This document shows positions 23,401-35,710 of a DNA stretch of 64,000 nucleotides, piece after piece. The notes under the pieces were generated by a model that made no database searches, was not told the origin of the DNA, and worked only from the letters and a program-made list of their open reading frames with translations. The DNA comes from Oscheius tipulae (Eukaryota; Nematoda; Chromadorea; Rhabditida; Rhabditidae): positions 9,486,001 to 9,550,000 of the forward strand of contig JASJZH010000003.1 of the NCBI GenBank assembly GCA_037178975.1. Reading direction: 5' to 3'. Each line of letters starts with the position of its first letter. Position 1 is the first letter of the stretch. A program made the position numbers and the translations under genes.

Positions 23401-24665
23401 TTTGAGCAAAGAAGGACTGTAGAAACCATAACAGCAGAGACAAAACTAGAGCCAAAAATATTTAAAACGACTAGGTTTTTGGAGAGGTTCGTCCTGCGGT
23501 CCTGTTCGTCTGTTCGGTAGACGAACATTGAACAGGCCGAACGTTCGTGTTCAGTTCGTAGACGAATATAAAGGGCTCTGTTCGGTTCGGTCTAAAAAAA
23601 AAATACTCGAATGTTCGGTTCGTTCTCGTGTTCGGTCAAAAATGCCGTGTTCGCCTAATCCTGACAGGGATCTAGCTGAGCCCTGAGCAGGCTAGAAGAC
23701 TTGACAAAGGACTTCATTGGACCGAGTACAGGGACAGAATATAAGAATATAGTTTGCAACAGGATGACGGACAAAGTTATTGTATCCATGCAAATCCACT
23801 ATTTCAGAAAGAGAACAGTCCCTCCTCTCTGTCTCCCGACCGTCCGGCCCAGGTGCCCTCGATGTTCAACAACCTCTCGCCTCCCTTGGCCTCTTTGGAC
23901 AACTTCCCGGACCAGGACTCTCCTCTCTACCTGTCAGTTATCCTCTTTTCATGTTACAAAACCAGAGTTACAGGAACAAGGCTTCCCAGGAGAGTCTTCT
24001 GAACCCGTTTGCCCTCGATCTGGCCAGCTACGATGCTCTTTTCAATCAGCAGTTCGGTCCGTTTCTTTCCTTTTTTTCTTCAAAATAGTCCAACTTTAGT
24101 GCATTCGATGCTTCTGGCCGATTCCTTCGACTCGTCGCCTCTCCTGCCTCGCAAATCTACTGGCGGCTTGGCTCCTCGCCCGCCGATCGAGGTCCCGCAG
24201 ATGACGACAATTCACCATTCGCGCGGCTCGCGCAGCAAGAAGCGTCGCTCGGCCGGCGGCCCCGCAGCAGCCCCCACTTTCCGACGATTCAACACGGAGC
24301 CGGCGGGTCCGCGCTTCACCGAGAGCGACTTCCCCCCCACTTGGATCTTGTTAGGTCCCCCCATTTTTCTGTCTGTGGACGGGTACCAAAAGTTCTCATT
24401 CCCCCCCCCTTTTCCTTGCTAAATTTTATGACTCTACTTTTTGACTTAATACCTGTAACCAAATCGTCCCCTTTCAGGGCCCCGAATTTTTACACGCAAT
24501 AAATTTTTGTCTTTCTCTCTCTTTATTGGATTGAAAGTGCTTCCCTCTCATAGACTGACGTGGGGAACTTTGGACGGGAGGATTACGGTAACTTATTGGC
24601 ATAATCGTGCCAAGGATATTGGCCTCATCAGCCTACGCAACAAGCTTGTGGACTTTGCAGAATGA
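20447..24665 (+). CDS. F-box protein with LRR-like region and long C-terminal tail
   Basis: Thirteen exons (20447-20551, 20595-20852, 20991-21185, 21226-21321, 21434-21541, 21582-21686, 21729-21923, 22348-22479, 22523-22792, 23808-23932, 23974-24056, 24100-24349, 24554-24665) total 2034 bp in one frame, 677 residues. After a short start (MDNRNGSPTFLESLLDQ) comes an F-box: FLQLPDHVLRMVVECIPLKDRVLNVASTCKRLREI. Residues about 120-450 have leucine-rich-repeat rhythm (CPQLEKLSILVCN, LKSLSLAFCNNFTSLG, YPQLEDLNLDGC). The tail is Ser/Pro-rich (KENSPSSLSPDRP), has a basic cluster SRSKKRRS that could be a nuclear signal, and ends LTWGTLDGRITVTYWHNRAKDIGLISLRNK. F-box proteins are substrate adaptors of SCF ubiquitin ligases; the target is unknown. 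An acceptor TTTCTTTCAG lies just before the ATG. The last junction (24349/24554) is the least certain. Confidence 0.85.
21945..22325. repeat. Dispersed intronic repeat, family 2, copy 1
   Basis: Lies in the F-box gene intron 21924-22347. It shares, in the same order, blocks with 46488-46865: TTTAG(C)C(G/A)TTTTAGA(A/G)GCGTTTTTT, AGAGCCCT(C/A)GAAA, CTCGCGCCGAATTT and AGTCGTTTA. Both copies end with A/TGGACTATA or AACTATAGC. It is not coding in either copy. Confidence 0.65.
23095..23660. mobile_element. TTCGG-rich inverted-repeat element (probable non-autonomous DNA transposon)
   Basis: GAACAGAGCCCTTTATATT at about 23275-23293 reappears in reverse complement at about 23565-23590 (AATATAAAGGGCTCTGTTC), with GTCT/AGAC extending the match inward. 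Both arms are flanked outward by many copies of GTTCGGTTCG and its complement. The whole element sits in the 1-kb F-box gene intron 22793-23807. No transposase frame is present. Confidence 0.55.
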
Positions 24666-25855
24666 GTAGTCGTTTGGAAAGAAGCTTTTTGATTAAGTTT
24701 AGTTGTCTGAACTGCAGTAGTCTTATAGAGTATGAGACATGGAAGGTTCAGATGTCTGGGCTACAGTAGTTATCTGGAGACTGAGTTAGAAGACAATTTT
24801 TTGATAGTCGAGAACAGACAAAGAGAGATAGTCCAAAGTCTTATCCGAATGACTGGACACTGTACAGTAGATAGCTACTTAGGAGACGGAGTGATTCAAA
24901 GGGATTAGACCGGTAGCCAGAGTCACAAGAGTCAAGGAACTTATTAGGAAGATCCAGTTGTCTGAAGTACAGTAGTTACATCGAAAAGGGTATGAGTCGA
25001 GAATCAGATATTTGACAAAGGCAAGAAAATGCTCTACATCCCTTGACAGTCATCCAAGAACGAGTCAAGTCTTTACCCCCGCGTTTCTAGAATTGGGACA
25101 GCGAGACTGGAAGAGGGAGACAGTGGCAGAGAAACAGTGACTGGGGGACAGCGGCAGAAAGGCAGAGACGAGAACAGAGAAACAGGGACAGAGAGACATG
25201 GACAGAGAGACACGGGCAGAACGGCAGGGACTGGGAGACAGGGATAAAGCGACAGACGCAGAACTACAAGATCAGAAAAGAAAATAAGCATACAGGGATT
25301 TTACGCCTGTAGCTTACAATCGTAACAACCACAATCGCAGAGCATCCGTGTAGCAGCTCGTCTTCACATTCTCTCTTTAGCACTGACCCGGATGGATCCT
25401 GGAACTTCGGACAACAACCAAATTGAAAAGGTGTTTGTACTTCTGTCAATCTCTACCTTTCAAAGATTTTGGGTGCTGGAGATAAGTCGGAGACAATATT
25501 GCTAGAAGGAAGCTTCTGAGAGACTAAAAGCTTCGGAGGCGAGGCAAAAACGAGAGCGAACAAGTTGCTAAAAGTTTCCGATGTTTTGTTGGTAAGCTTT
25601 CAAATATTCTGGCACTTTTGCTTTCGAACAGTCGACTGAACTTCTGCTTTCCCCCCCTAGAGCTTTCCCACCTTCTATCTTTAGGCCTCGTTCGTTGAGC
25701 ACACGGACAAACAACCCTCTAATCTTTATTCGTGTACGGCGTGGGAACAATCAGTATAGACTTTTGGCGGGGTGGACGGGTGGGCAAAGTTTTGGGGTGG
25801 GCGCGGAAACATGGAAGATGACTGCTGTGAGAGCGGGCTGTGTGGAGTCACTCAC
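24666..25855. other. Intergenic region with low-complexity repeats
   Basis: No gene is seen between the F-box gene stop and the pdf-1 stop. 25080-25265 is a degenerate GACAGAGAGACAGGGAC tract, the complement of the GTCTCTCTGTCCC strings in introns. 24670-25020 holds GTAGT/AGTAGTTA-type near-repeats. Confidence 0.6.
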
Positions 25856-28598
25856 TCATCGTCGGCCAGCGGAACTGAAAATGATGTTTTTAAAATGCTC
25901 ATTTATATACGAATAAGTGACTTTTTGACACTCACATGTTTTGCAAAGTTGTAGAACAGATCAAGGGCAATAACTTTGCTAAACATCACATGTCTGTAAA
26001 GTCTGTCCAAAGGGGTGAAAAATAGCTGTAAAGTAAGAGTGAATTTTGCTCGTCGCAACGAAATTAGGATTGCGTATAACGCGATACCGCGTACTGGTTT
26101 ATTTGACGTACTATTGCGTATTGTATCATTTGACGCAAAAATGCGTACACACTAACTATGCCTATTTTTAAGCGGTTTACAGTTTTCTTTTTCAATTTTT
26201 TTAAAGCTATTTTAGCCTACCTCAATTTGTTGAGGTTCATGCCAAGAAGTCCGTTGATCAATTCAGCATTGGACCGTTTTCCCACAGCTGACAGCTTGCC
26301 CAGATCCATGCCGATGAGTCCGTTGATGAGTTCAGCATTGGAGCGCTTCTGGAACTGCTGGTAGGTGTCCCTCTCGTCGAAGAGCTGCTGTAAAATTAAT
26401 TATGTCAGTGTGTCCAATAATTAAAGGGTGGGGCACTTCCTCACAATCTGTTCTTCGAGCCATTTTTCCGGGAAAAACCGTTAGCAATTAGTTGAGGAGA
26501 TTGTGAGAGGGATTAGGAGCTCTTTGACCTCCCGATGTCTAATTACCCGAACGCTCAAGTTTCTCTATCTCTCGGTCCGAAAGTCGAGGCATGTTTTGAC
26601 TCTCTCTCGCCCACCAAAAAGTTCCCAGGTCTAAGCTTCCTACTGTAGGCTCTTTATGTTTTCCTCTGACTCTCGTTAGTCCAACTCATATTCGGGGGTT
26701 GACCACCCCCGAGAGTCAATCCGAGACCAGTCCGCCTTCCGGTTTCCGGCTACTAACAATGGGATGGATTCTGGGATCAAAGTCATAGGCATTCTCTCTG
26801 TCGCTATGTCTCTGTCTCTCTGTCCCCATGCTATCTCTCAATATTTCTATATCTCTATCTCTCTGTCCCTCTATTTCCGTTTCTGCCTCTCTGTCTCATC
26901 CACTGATCTATTAGTCAACTAGTGGTCCATACTCATAATGAAAGTGACTCCCATTATCCTCTCCCCCTACCCGATGAGTTTCCAGCGACTTCAGGACTCC
27001 AATACGATTGCCACCCGGCTGTCCAATAATTCTTGACTTTTCTAAGTCGTTTGTGGCCCCCTCTCATGAGACTGTTGTCCATTCTCTCTGAGAGAACGAT
27101 GGAATTTCCTCAATCTGGGATGGGTATCTGGCCAATAAGAGAGGGAGAGAGTCAGAGAGGGATCCCAGAAGGATATAATAGCCAATAGTTTACAATGTGT
27201 CCCTTATGGCTTCCTCTGCATTTTTGCAGACGAGGAGGAAGCTCTCTCTGAGGTCCTTTAATCGAATCTTCTGGTCTGATAGGAGAGGAGTCCCGCGTGG
27301 GTTTCTGTTTTTCATTCTGTTACCACCCCATCCATCTGCGTGATTTCAATAGGGGGAGAGTCTCTGGAGAGAGTATGATCTCATGACCTAGAAATAGAGT
27401 AAGAGAGTACGGGGACACAATCTCCTCTCTCATTTCCTATCACCCTCACAGGGGAAGGGATCCGATTCTGGATAGAGTACAAACAGAGAGAGAGAGAGAC
27501 AGCAAGAGTACAAGTAGTCGACAGTCAAGAGGAAAAGTAGAGTAGGTGGTCAAGCAGACTACAGTTCAGATCAAAGAAACAAGTGAACTTTCAGTTAAGA
27601 AGGATGGGCTGGGAGAGACTTGGAACCAGTGGTCAAGAGACAGAGAGACAGTGATAGGACATTAAGAATGAGACAGAGAGTTAATGTTTGAAGCTGGAAA
27701 CCAAAAGACCAAGAAACTTGTTGGTCGAGTGACATGCCACATATCAAGCACCCTGTTCCTCATCGCGACTTACTCCCTGTCCCTGCGGAGAGTCGAGAGC
27801 CAAGAGTCAACTATGGACCGGGACTGTGGAAGTGGTAGTCAAGAGTCAGGGAGCGGAGACAGAGAGCATGTCGAAAGAGTTCGGAGCAGGAACACTATCT
27901 TGATTCATAATCAGATATAGGAAGGAGAAGACAAGGAACTGCTAATCAAGAGTCTAGAGTCATCCCGAGAGATTCAAGACAGAGCTAACGACCAAGAGTC
28001 TTCCCTATTTAAACCAGTGGTATGCAGACCAGAAAACAACTTTGTACGGAGCTGAACCTTTGGCAGAACTCTGATCGTGAGTCAGAACGCTCTGTAAGAG
28101 TCTAGACAGGAAACTACTGGTAGTCAAGGGTTTTCAGTTCAGACTCAGCCTAACAGACTTCTGCCTAAACTCATAGACAAGGGGAGGCAACTACTGGTAG
28201 TCAAGAAGCTGAGAGGCAAGATACTGCTCCAGAATTCTCGTTTATCTCTCTGACCAGGCCTCGGGGCATGACTCTTTGTTCAGTAGATTCTCTCAGACCC
28301 TTGACTACCAGTAGTTCCCTCCCCTTGTATGTGAGTCCAGTCGTCAAGTTGATCGCCAGATAGCAAGAGTAGTTCGAGACCGTGATCAAGAATCAGGGTA
28401 CATTCTGAGAGAGTCAAGACAGATGGTCGAGGGTTTGAACCTATCCAGAGAACACTTCTCTGCCCCTACCTCTCTCAATCTGATGTAACTACAAACAAAC
28501 TAAGAACGAACCTGTGGCTGACGGTAGACAAGTGGCGTGGCTGACACGATTGCCATGACGGCGAGGAGGACGATCAGACTGAGCAGATAGCAGCGCAT
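25856..28598 (-). CDS. pdf-1: Pigment-dispersing-factor neuropeptide precursor, two PDF peptides
   Basis: PDF-1 peptides act on the receptor PDFR-1 and control locomotion, roaming and male mate searching in C. elegans. Three exons: 28598-28512 (signal peptide MRCYLLSLIVLLAVMAIVSA), 26387-26221 and 25874-25856. After FQKR comes peptide 1, SNAELINGLIGMDLGKL plus SAVG, then KR and peptide 2, SNAELINGLLGMNLNKL plus SSAG, then RR and the stop. Both peptides end in glycine before a dibasic site, so C-terminal amidation is expected. Peptide 1 equals C. elegans PDF-1a as I recall it; peptide 2 resembles PDF-1b with small changes. The last intron splits peptide 2 inside a serine codon. Phases are consistent throughout. 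Intron 1 is 2.1 kb, far longer than usual here, and may hold regulatory sequence. Confidence 0.96.
28170..28334. repeat. Hairpin-forming inverted repeat in pdf-1 intron 1
   Basis: The left arm (28170-28213: CTCATAGACAAGGGGAGG, then CAACTACTGGTAGTCAAG) is matched in reverse complement by 28291-28334, about 40 paired bases with few mismatches and a loop of roughly 75 bases. A direct copy of ACTACTGGTAGTCAAG lies at about 28113-28129. Confidence 0.75.
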
Positions 28599-30279
28599 CT
28601 TCGAGTTGTGGCTCTACTTACAATGGAGGAGAGAGACTCCGCCCCGTTGACGAGACACAAGACCACGCCTCCTCCTTCTTGTTCTGAAGAGAGAAAGAAC
28701 GACGTCATTATATTCAGGACGGGAAGTATGGTGAGAGTCTAATGAGACCGTTCCCTCTGACTAGAGAAGGTAAAAGTTCTTCAGGGTTAGAACCGAAGTC
28801 TCGGAAAAGGAGATCAATGCTGCTCATGGATGAGAGTCATCCGATTGTCTGCTCGAGTAGGTCCTCTAGGAAGATTCGATTCGGGTGATATCACTCTTTG
28901 CTCACGAGAGGAACTGGCATTGGAGGGGACTGTCTCTCTTGCTCCTTGTGAAATTGAAAATGAAGAAACTTTTCCTCCCTGGCACAGACCTAGTCAGGAG
29001 TCTGAATACGGCTATAGGTACTCTTTCGATGGCTCTTTTAAACTCTTGACTGTTTCTCACCGTCTTGCGTCTAGTTCTGTCAGTTTCTTATGCTGTTTCT
29101 CGGAATATAATACTGATCCGACTGCTGTCTCTCGATCAAGCTTGACAAATCGATGCACTCACAGGTCGCATAACTGTCTCTGTCTCTCTACCTTTGTCAA
29201 CATGAGTCTGACACTCTTTTCGGGATCTGTTAATCATAGTATCCGGCCTTATCTCTGTGAATCGTGGATGTATCTCTTCTCATCTTCACCGAAGACAGGA
29301 CACTTCGCTCTATAGTCTGTTAAAAAAAAGATCAAATTTTGGATTGCGCGGTACGCCATTTTTTTTCTTGGCAGCGTATCGAGAATTTGCATTGGACCAG
29401 TTGGTGCGCAGCAAAATCCCTTGGCGGCTCATTTAAAAAAAAAAATTTCTCAAAAGACTACTAATTGTCGAGGAACTTCTATTTGTCCTACCTTTACAAT
29501 TGATAAAAGGCGCCAATCTGCGATACATGTCAACTCTAATCTGGGATAACATTTGACAATGTCTGTGGCATTTTCTGTCAAGTGTTATTTCAGATTTGAA
29601 TTGACAAGATAAGTTAAAAAATAGTCAGCGAGACTCTTTTTTGTTGACCCGGCATGGGGTGTAATTTTATGTTTCTTGTCGGTTATTTACTTTTGAATTG
29701 AATCCAACGGGAAACATGAGATTACGCCTTATGGCGGTCCCGTTTTCAGTTAAAAAGTCTCAGCACGAACAAGGTTAAAGGACTACGTTATTAACTTCCC
29801 AGCTGAACAGATTATAAGCACAGTTCGTCTTCCATTGACTCCTGTGACTAGACAGTGACAGAAACAAACGAATATCTCCCTTCTTTACGCTTTCCAGCAG
29901 ATTATGACCCCAATTAATCTTCAAAAGTATTACCGTACCCCCTTACAGACATAAAATTTGAACTCTCCCCCGCCCCCCCTTGGGCTTTCCGAACATGTAG
30001 GTGTTCCATTTGGCCGAGAGAGTAGGCGCCTCTCAGTTTCCTTGTTACAGTACTTTTTCTTCTCATCCCCCGAGAATTCGCACCCTCCTCCACCTAATGT
30101 GTCTCGCGCGCCCCCCGGGCTCGTAATGATGTTAATCCATTTGCAGGTTCTGGGGTCACCCAAGACTCGAGAAAAAAAAAATGTTTTATTCTATAAAATG
30201 CGTCGTCAAAATCATTGCGTACAGTATGAAGGCACAAAAGTTACACAGACTTTTAAGGGGGAGGATTATGGCTAGATCT
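28599..30279. other. Intergenic region upstream of pdf-1
   Basis: This is the likely pdf-1 promoter side. I see no gene. A 161-codon plus-strand open frame at 28830-29315 lacks any recognisable domain and its codon use is unlike the real genes nearby; I do not call it. Confidence 0.5.
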
Positions 30280-33200
30280 TCAAATTGGTCTTCTCTGGTT
30301 ACGGTACTTCTCCAGACGGGATTGTAGGTGTTTGTTCGTTTCCTTGGCCTCATCCAGGGCATTCTCCTTCTCGCGAATCTGAAAATCTTTCTCTTACTGT
30401 TGCCTGTGGCCGATGGTAGACACTGTTTGTAGGGGTTTGGACGGGAGGGACTAGGGATTCGACTACTATGTCCGAGGTCTAACTTTTTGTCACGCTGTTT
30501 TACCGGCATCCCACCTATTCAAACGGCGCCCATTTTTACTAGTACACACAGTATACCTTTAAAATGCCGCATGATCCAAACGCTAAAAAGTTTCATAGTC
30601 TTGAAGCATACAACATCACGGTATACCAAAATAAAATCGTTCAATTGTGGCGAAACTTAAGAAAATAGCCGAATATTTGGGGCTATATGATGCTCGTAGC
30701 GAGGAGGCATCGGAATGTGCAAGATTCGCGAAATACTATAGCAAAAAAGCTAATAATCGTAGAATCGTCTCTTCTTGGAAACAAAGCTCTGGTTGGCTGT
30801 GATTCTTTGTAATTCTGCGCTCAAATAAAGCTACCGGCAACCGAATAATAATAATGCAAAATTCTCAACAAAACAGCCATACGTGGGCAGAAGAATTTTA
30901 AAAATTTGAACTCACGCTTTTCTCGAATTTGAATGGATTGGCGCGAACTTGAAAAGTGAACGAAACTGGAGACCTCTTTTCATTGGCGGTCAAACGCCGT
31001 GTTGTATCATTTTGTAGAGCTTTTTTGAGCTACGTAATAAAATCCAATAAAATCTAGGGGTTTCCAGTCTCCAAGCGAAGTTACAGCACTTCAAAGTATT
31101 AGGCTAATAGTTAGTGTACTGCTAAGCCACTCGAACTAGATGACCCGGGTTTCGATCTTGGATGCGGTAAAGTTTTTCGTAAGGCTGATTTCAGTCTCCC
31201 AAAATAAGAAATTGATAGGTTTTCAAGATCTTCAGCCCGAAAGGCGCGAGAGCCAACCTTGTTATTATTATGATGAGATCAACTGCGTAGGTATCTGTCC
31301 AATTTGCTTACACAGATGACGGATACCTTCCGGTCTCTCATCACAACAGAATAGTTGATAGACCAACTCTGTCTCTCTGTCTCTCGCAGATTTCATTAGA
31401 GACCATGGGGAGTGAAGAGTACAAGGGCCTTGCTTAGGAAAACAGCCTCTCTCTGACGACACTACTTTGCTAATTCCCTTCTGTCTCTCTAGCTAGGGGG
31501 CATTGTGATGGTAATCCGCGTGAGATGTCGCGGTTCTAGTCTCTCTGACGGAGGGATTCAGTAGTCAAGAGTACAAAAAGTTGGCTGGACTTTGAGACTG
31601 TTGATTTCTACAGTAATTTGGATAGGGATGGCATATTACCGCATTGCAATTTTCGTTTTCCCATGCACAGTTGCTACAGTAACCCAGTCAGGTCAGCTTG
31701 GGGGTATTTGCCAAAGCTACAGGGATTCTAAGGGTGTAGCAAGATGAAAATGACGCCATTTCTGTTCCGAAGGATTTCATAACGATTTCACAAGGATGCC
31801 GCCGTTTTGACCTAAACTTTATTACTGCAAAGTTCTCTAAACAAATTTACTCATATTTTTCGACTATAAATAGCTGACTAGTTCTGCTATTTTCCATGAA
31901 TTCTGCACAGAGAACCCCACCTAGGCAATAGACGGCAGGCAGGGTCTCAATCGTCACACTCAATCTCGCCCTCATTAAGTGGGGGGAATTAAGGAGGGTA
32001 ACGAATTAAAATCCTGCCTGTGTTGCGCCTAAAGCCACTAGCTCTGCGTGCAAGCAGACAATCTTTCCCTTCGTTCTTAGGGGGCAATTTAGAACAAGAG
32101 AGGGCAAAGAAAGTTGATGTCAGGAGGGCCCAAGATCTGTCTGAAGGAGAGAAAACCTACATCTTTCTTCAGCTGACGAACTTCCGACTTGGCTTCGACC
32201 AGTTCCTTCTCCGACTGCTCGCAGTTCGTCTTGTAGCGCTTCATCTGGCCCTCGGTGCGGATGAACTGAAAATAGAGGGTAAATCATAAGGAATCAGAAC
32301 TTTCGTAATTGAAACAAGCGTACTACTCCGTATGAATTTGCAAGCTTGCAAGCTAGGTGAGTGAACCGTGAGTTTTGACCTAGCTAATGCAAGGATAAGC
32401 GCTGTAACAGTGTTTCCTGATATGGCAAAAACGTTTGTCACACACCGGTCCCGAACCCGACACCTTCTGTTCAGTAGGTTCGAAAAAATAGAGGAGCTTG
32501 TTCAACTGATGATGGGGAAAACCGTCGGAAGACGTTTCCAAGGGTCTCGAAAAAAAAAGGTTTTACTAACAACAATCTGAGGATCATTCTGTCTCGTAGT
32601 CGGAGATCTATTCGGGGAAGCTGACGCGGCTAACCCCGACTTTACTCTAATTTCATGGAGATCAGAGGTAAGCGCCTCGGGCTTTTGGAATCCGAAAAAA
32701 ACTCACAGTTCCTTGTAGATTCGTGTTCTCCCTCTCGGCTTCCTGCAGCTTCAACTTCAACTCGGCTAGCTGCTTCAGAGCATCTTCTGCAAGATTTTTC
32801 ATTATTTTTGCTACCCAACATGTTTACAACCGAAACAGTTACGACCAAAAAACTTAAAAGAGACTAATACGCCGCAACTCACTCAATTTTTCTTGGACGG
32901 ACTGGAGGTTATCTGAGGGTTTAGACAGGTTAGGATACTCAAAATTGAAGACATAAGAATACTCAGGACTTACTGGCTGCCTCGTCCGAATTCACCCCGG
33001 CCGCCGCCGCGTTCATCTGGCTGTTTCTGGCCATTCGCTGGCTGTAGGAGGCCTGTTCCATCTCCTCGAAGTCCTTCTTCATCTTCTTGTTCTGAAAATA
33101 TAGAGAGTTATAGAGTACAGTATCTAGAAGAGTTATACTTCAAGGGTAGGCATGTTTCTACCATACCAAACATTTTTTGCAGTAAACTGCATCCTAAAAC

Positions 33201-35710
33201 GATGTGCTTAGCGAACCAGAACCGCACCTATCTACCGCATGTAGGACCAATGCGGGAACAACCCTGCAAAAATCAGCCGAATCGGACAATGGATTTTTTT
33301 TGGTCCAAATACTTTTTGCTTGTTTGTGATTTGGAGGACCATTCAAGTCATAAACAGTAGTTTACTGACGATTTCGGTTAAATTTTGCAGGGTTATCGTA
33401 TACGCTCGGCCTCTTGAACTCTGTACAGCCCCGAGTACCAAGATTTTCTGTTTGTCGGAGGAACCGAACACCAACACAAACTGTTTGCCCAACCCTGGTC
33501 AGAACGTTCCAAAAGCCGTATCAACTTCCTCTATATGTTCCCACGTGGCTCCGCTCATTGTGCCGAGCCTTTACAAACATGTGTGGGATTCTCTCTCTCA
33601 CAAGACAATCACTGCGCGACATAATTCATCCGGCCCCGCACATCTCGCATATTACAACAGGGGCTCCGATGACGAGGGGCAGGATAATAAGCAGGCTCTT
33701 TTTGTTACAAAAAAAAAACCTACCGTATCGACGAGTTTTCGAACTTTTTCATCCAGCGTCGAGGCTCCGGGCACGACTCTTTCTATCAGTTTGATCGTCT
33801 CAACTGCGAAGAGCAAAGGGCCGGATTTTCTGGAAATTCCCAGTTTTTCTTTTTGAAGAAAAGAGGGTCACTTACATGTTGATAGACGAGCCACTACTTT
33901 CCTCAGAGGCTTGGGAAGCATCATCGGTCTCCTGTTCGACCAGAACGAGGCCATTTTCCTGAAACAATCGAAAATATTTTTGGAGGAAAAACCAGTTTAC
34001 TGGTTTAGATATGCTTTTTGATAGGATCACGACAGAATACGACGTTCGGGAGTCCTTTGGAATGACCGGTTTCAATGTATACATAATCGTAGGAGGGGGG
34101 GAAATGAATCAAATTTCGGGAAGTTAGCAAATCTTGTTTTTTTTGCTCTTCTCTAACCCAGGAAAGAGCTTGGAATCGTCTAGAAACCGGGAATTTGTTC
34201 TGTTTATGACCATCCTAAACAGGAATCAGCCGAATCACTGCCATCAAAAACCTTGATGTCCGCGATGTCTCACAGTGGATGGCAGAGAAGCCAAACCAGT
34301 GCTAGCACGTATGCGGGCTAAGCTCAAGAAGTTTCACTGCCGTTTTCCAAGCAAGAAAAGAGGGAAAACTGCGAGATCCTACCTGTATAAGATGATCCCT
34401 CTGCGCAATCTCAGCCTTTAAATTGTTGTGCGTCAGCTGCATCGCCTCGATTGTTCTCTTCAATAGCTTCACTTCCTGAAATCTTGTCTAAAATTTTTAT
34501 TTTGGAGCCAAAACTCACACTTGTAAGATCCCTACACTCCCTATTCGTCGCTCCTAATAGGACCTCTTTCTCCTCAAGATCGTCTTTCAGCAAATCGACC
34601 TCGTACAGAAGGGCGGACTTCTCGTTGTCCAGCTGCGAGTAGAGAAACATCGCCTGCTGATATCGGTCCTCGAGTTCCACGACTTTGTCCTAAAGTTTTC
34701 GATGAAAATGTTTGGTAAGACGGGAGAAAGGGTGCAACATGGCAGTCTTTTTCATGCAAATATGGTACTTCATGAATAATAAAAATATGGATTTTGTCAA
34801 TAAATGCGCTTCCTCTGGAACAGATTTACGTGCACACTTTCCTATTGCGAACCTTCAATTGCCCGAGAATACCGACGGAATTACATGTAAAATCGTACAT
34901 ATCTTCTCCAAAAGTTGTATTTTCCACGGCAAAGCGTCTGTTCATACAAAAATTTATTCTATTACACGCGAGCCGTCCTCCGTCTGGCTGTTGGTCTACT
35001 GCCAAAACGCGCGATTACGGCTCGAGCGACCCGGGTTCGATTCCACTCGGTGGTATAACTCGATTTTTGTGTCAGAACACCGCTTTTGTAAGGTTTAGAC
35101 ACGACTTTTACAAAATTTCTGTAAAACAAGGCTCTAAAACCAACCTTCAGCCTGCTCGGATCATCTCCGTTCTTCTCGTCGTGGTAGTGGCCGTTAGAAG
35201 TTGACTGCAAACGAGGGGGGTTAGAATTCATGCATTAGGAATTAGCGGTAATCACACCCAAACTTGGTGGTTCTCCAAGAGAAAAACATGGAAAACTAAC
35301 AGCTGCATCTTGTCTGTAAGCCTCGGCTTCCTCCTCGACCTTCTTCTCCAGAAGTGTATAGCGATTTTGACGGGCCTGTTCCCTGGTCTCTCTTTTCACT
35401 TTTAGACGGGCTTCGGCCTAAAAATTGGAAATTTTGGTTAAGAAAATAGGTGCTACGTGGAGTAGATTGCTTCTCCTGCAGAGACGCATTATTAGACAGG
35501 TCCAAAAGGGTGGCTATCTTATCGCAGCCGCTGTTCTTTTGCAGCTACAGGGCATTTGCAGCGTGACATTTTTTTGGAAGCGTTTCGGAAAGGCCGCTTT
35601 ACACAGAAAAAGTTACAAACCTCTCTCGAAATTTTGTCCAGCGCCCGTTCTTCAGCATCCGTACGGGTTATTTGACGACGTCGGCCGCTCGAGGGAGTGT
35701 AGCTGCTCAT
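30280..35710 (-). CDS. LRRFIP-type coiled-coil protein (Flightless-I-interacting)
   Basis: LRRFIP1/2 bind the LRR domain of Flightless-I and act in Toll-like-receptor and Wnt signalling in mammals. Twelve exons: 35710-35621, 35417-35301, 35204-35145, 34689-34519, 34475-34383, 33958-33876, 33839-33724, 33091-32974, 32912-32883, 32786-32707, 32265-32161 and 30378-30280. The N-terminal motif [25 protein letters not shown] and the central coiled coil [32 protein letters not shown] match the family's two conserved blocks. The rest is heptad-rich ([19 protein letters not shown]) and ends [27 protein letters not shown] acceptor sits 6 bases before the ATG. The final intron is 1.8 kb and carries a SINE-like element. 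Confidence 0.88.
31085..31160 (+). repeat. tRNA-derived SINE-like element in LRRFIP intron
   Basis: AGTTAGTGTACTGCTAAGCC followed by CCCGGGTTTCGATCTTGG gives A- and B-box-like strings at tRNA spacing on the plus strand. No acceptor stem is apparent. Confidence 0.5.
34985..35055 (+). repeat. tRNA-derived SINE-like element in LRRFIP intron
   Basis: TGTTGGTCTACTGCC is followed by GACCCGGGTTCGATTCC (B box) at tRNA spacing. Antisense to the host gene. Confidence 0.5.

Noticed and set aside
28830-29315. 161-codon plus-strand open frame upstream of pdf-1
   Set aside because: No recognisable motif, no splice context or acceptor before the ATG, and composition of non-coding DNA. A long chance frame.
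29930-30275. Open frames with runs of G and P on both strands
   Set aside because: Low-complexity G/C runs in intergenic DNA just beyond the LRRFIP stop; no homology or splice signals.
33320-33856. 178-codon plus-strand open frame
   Set aside because: It is antisense to LRRFIP exons and introns (33724-33839) and has no domain; the minus strand carries the real coding sequence.
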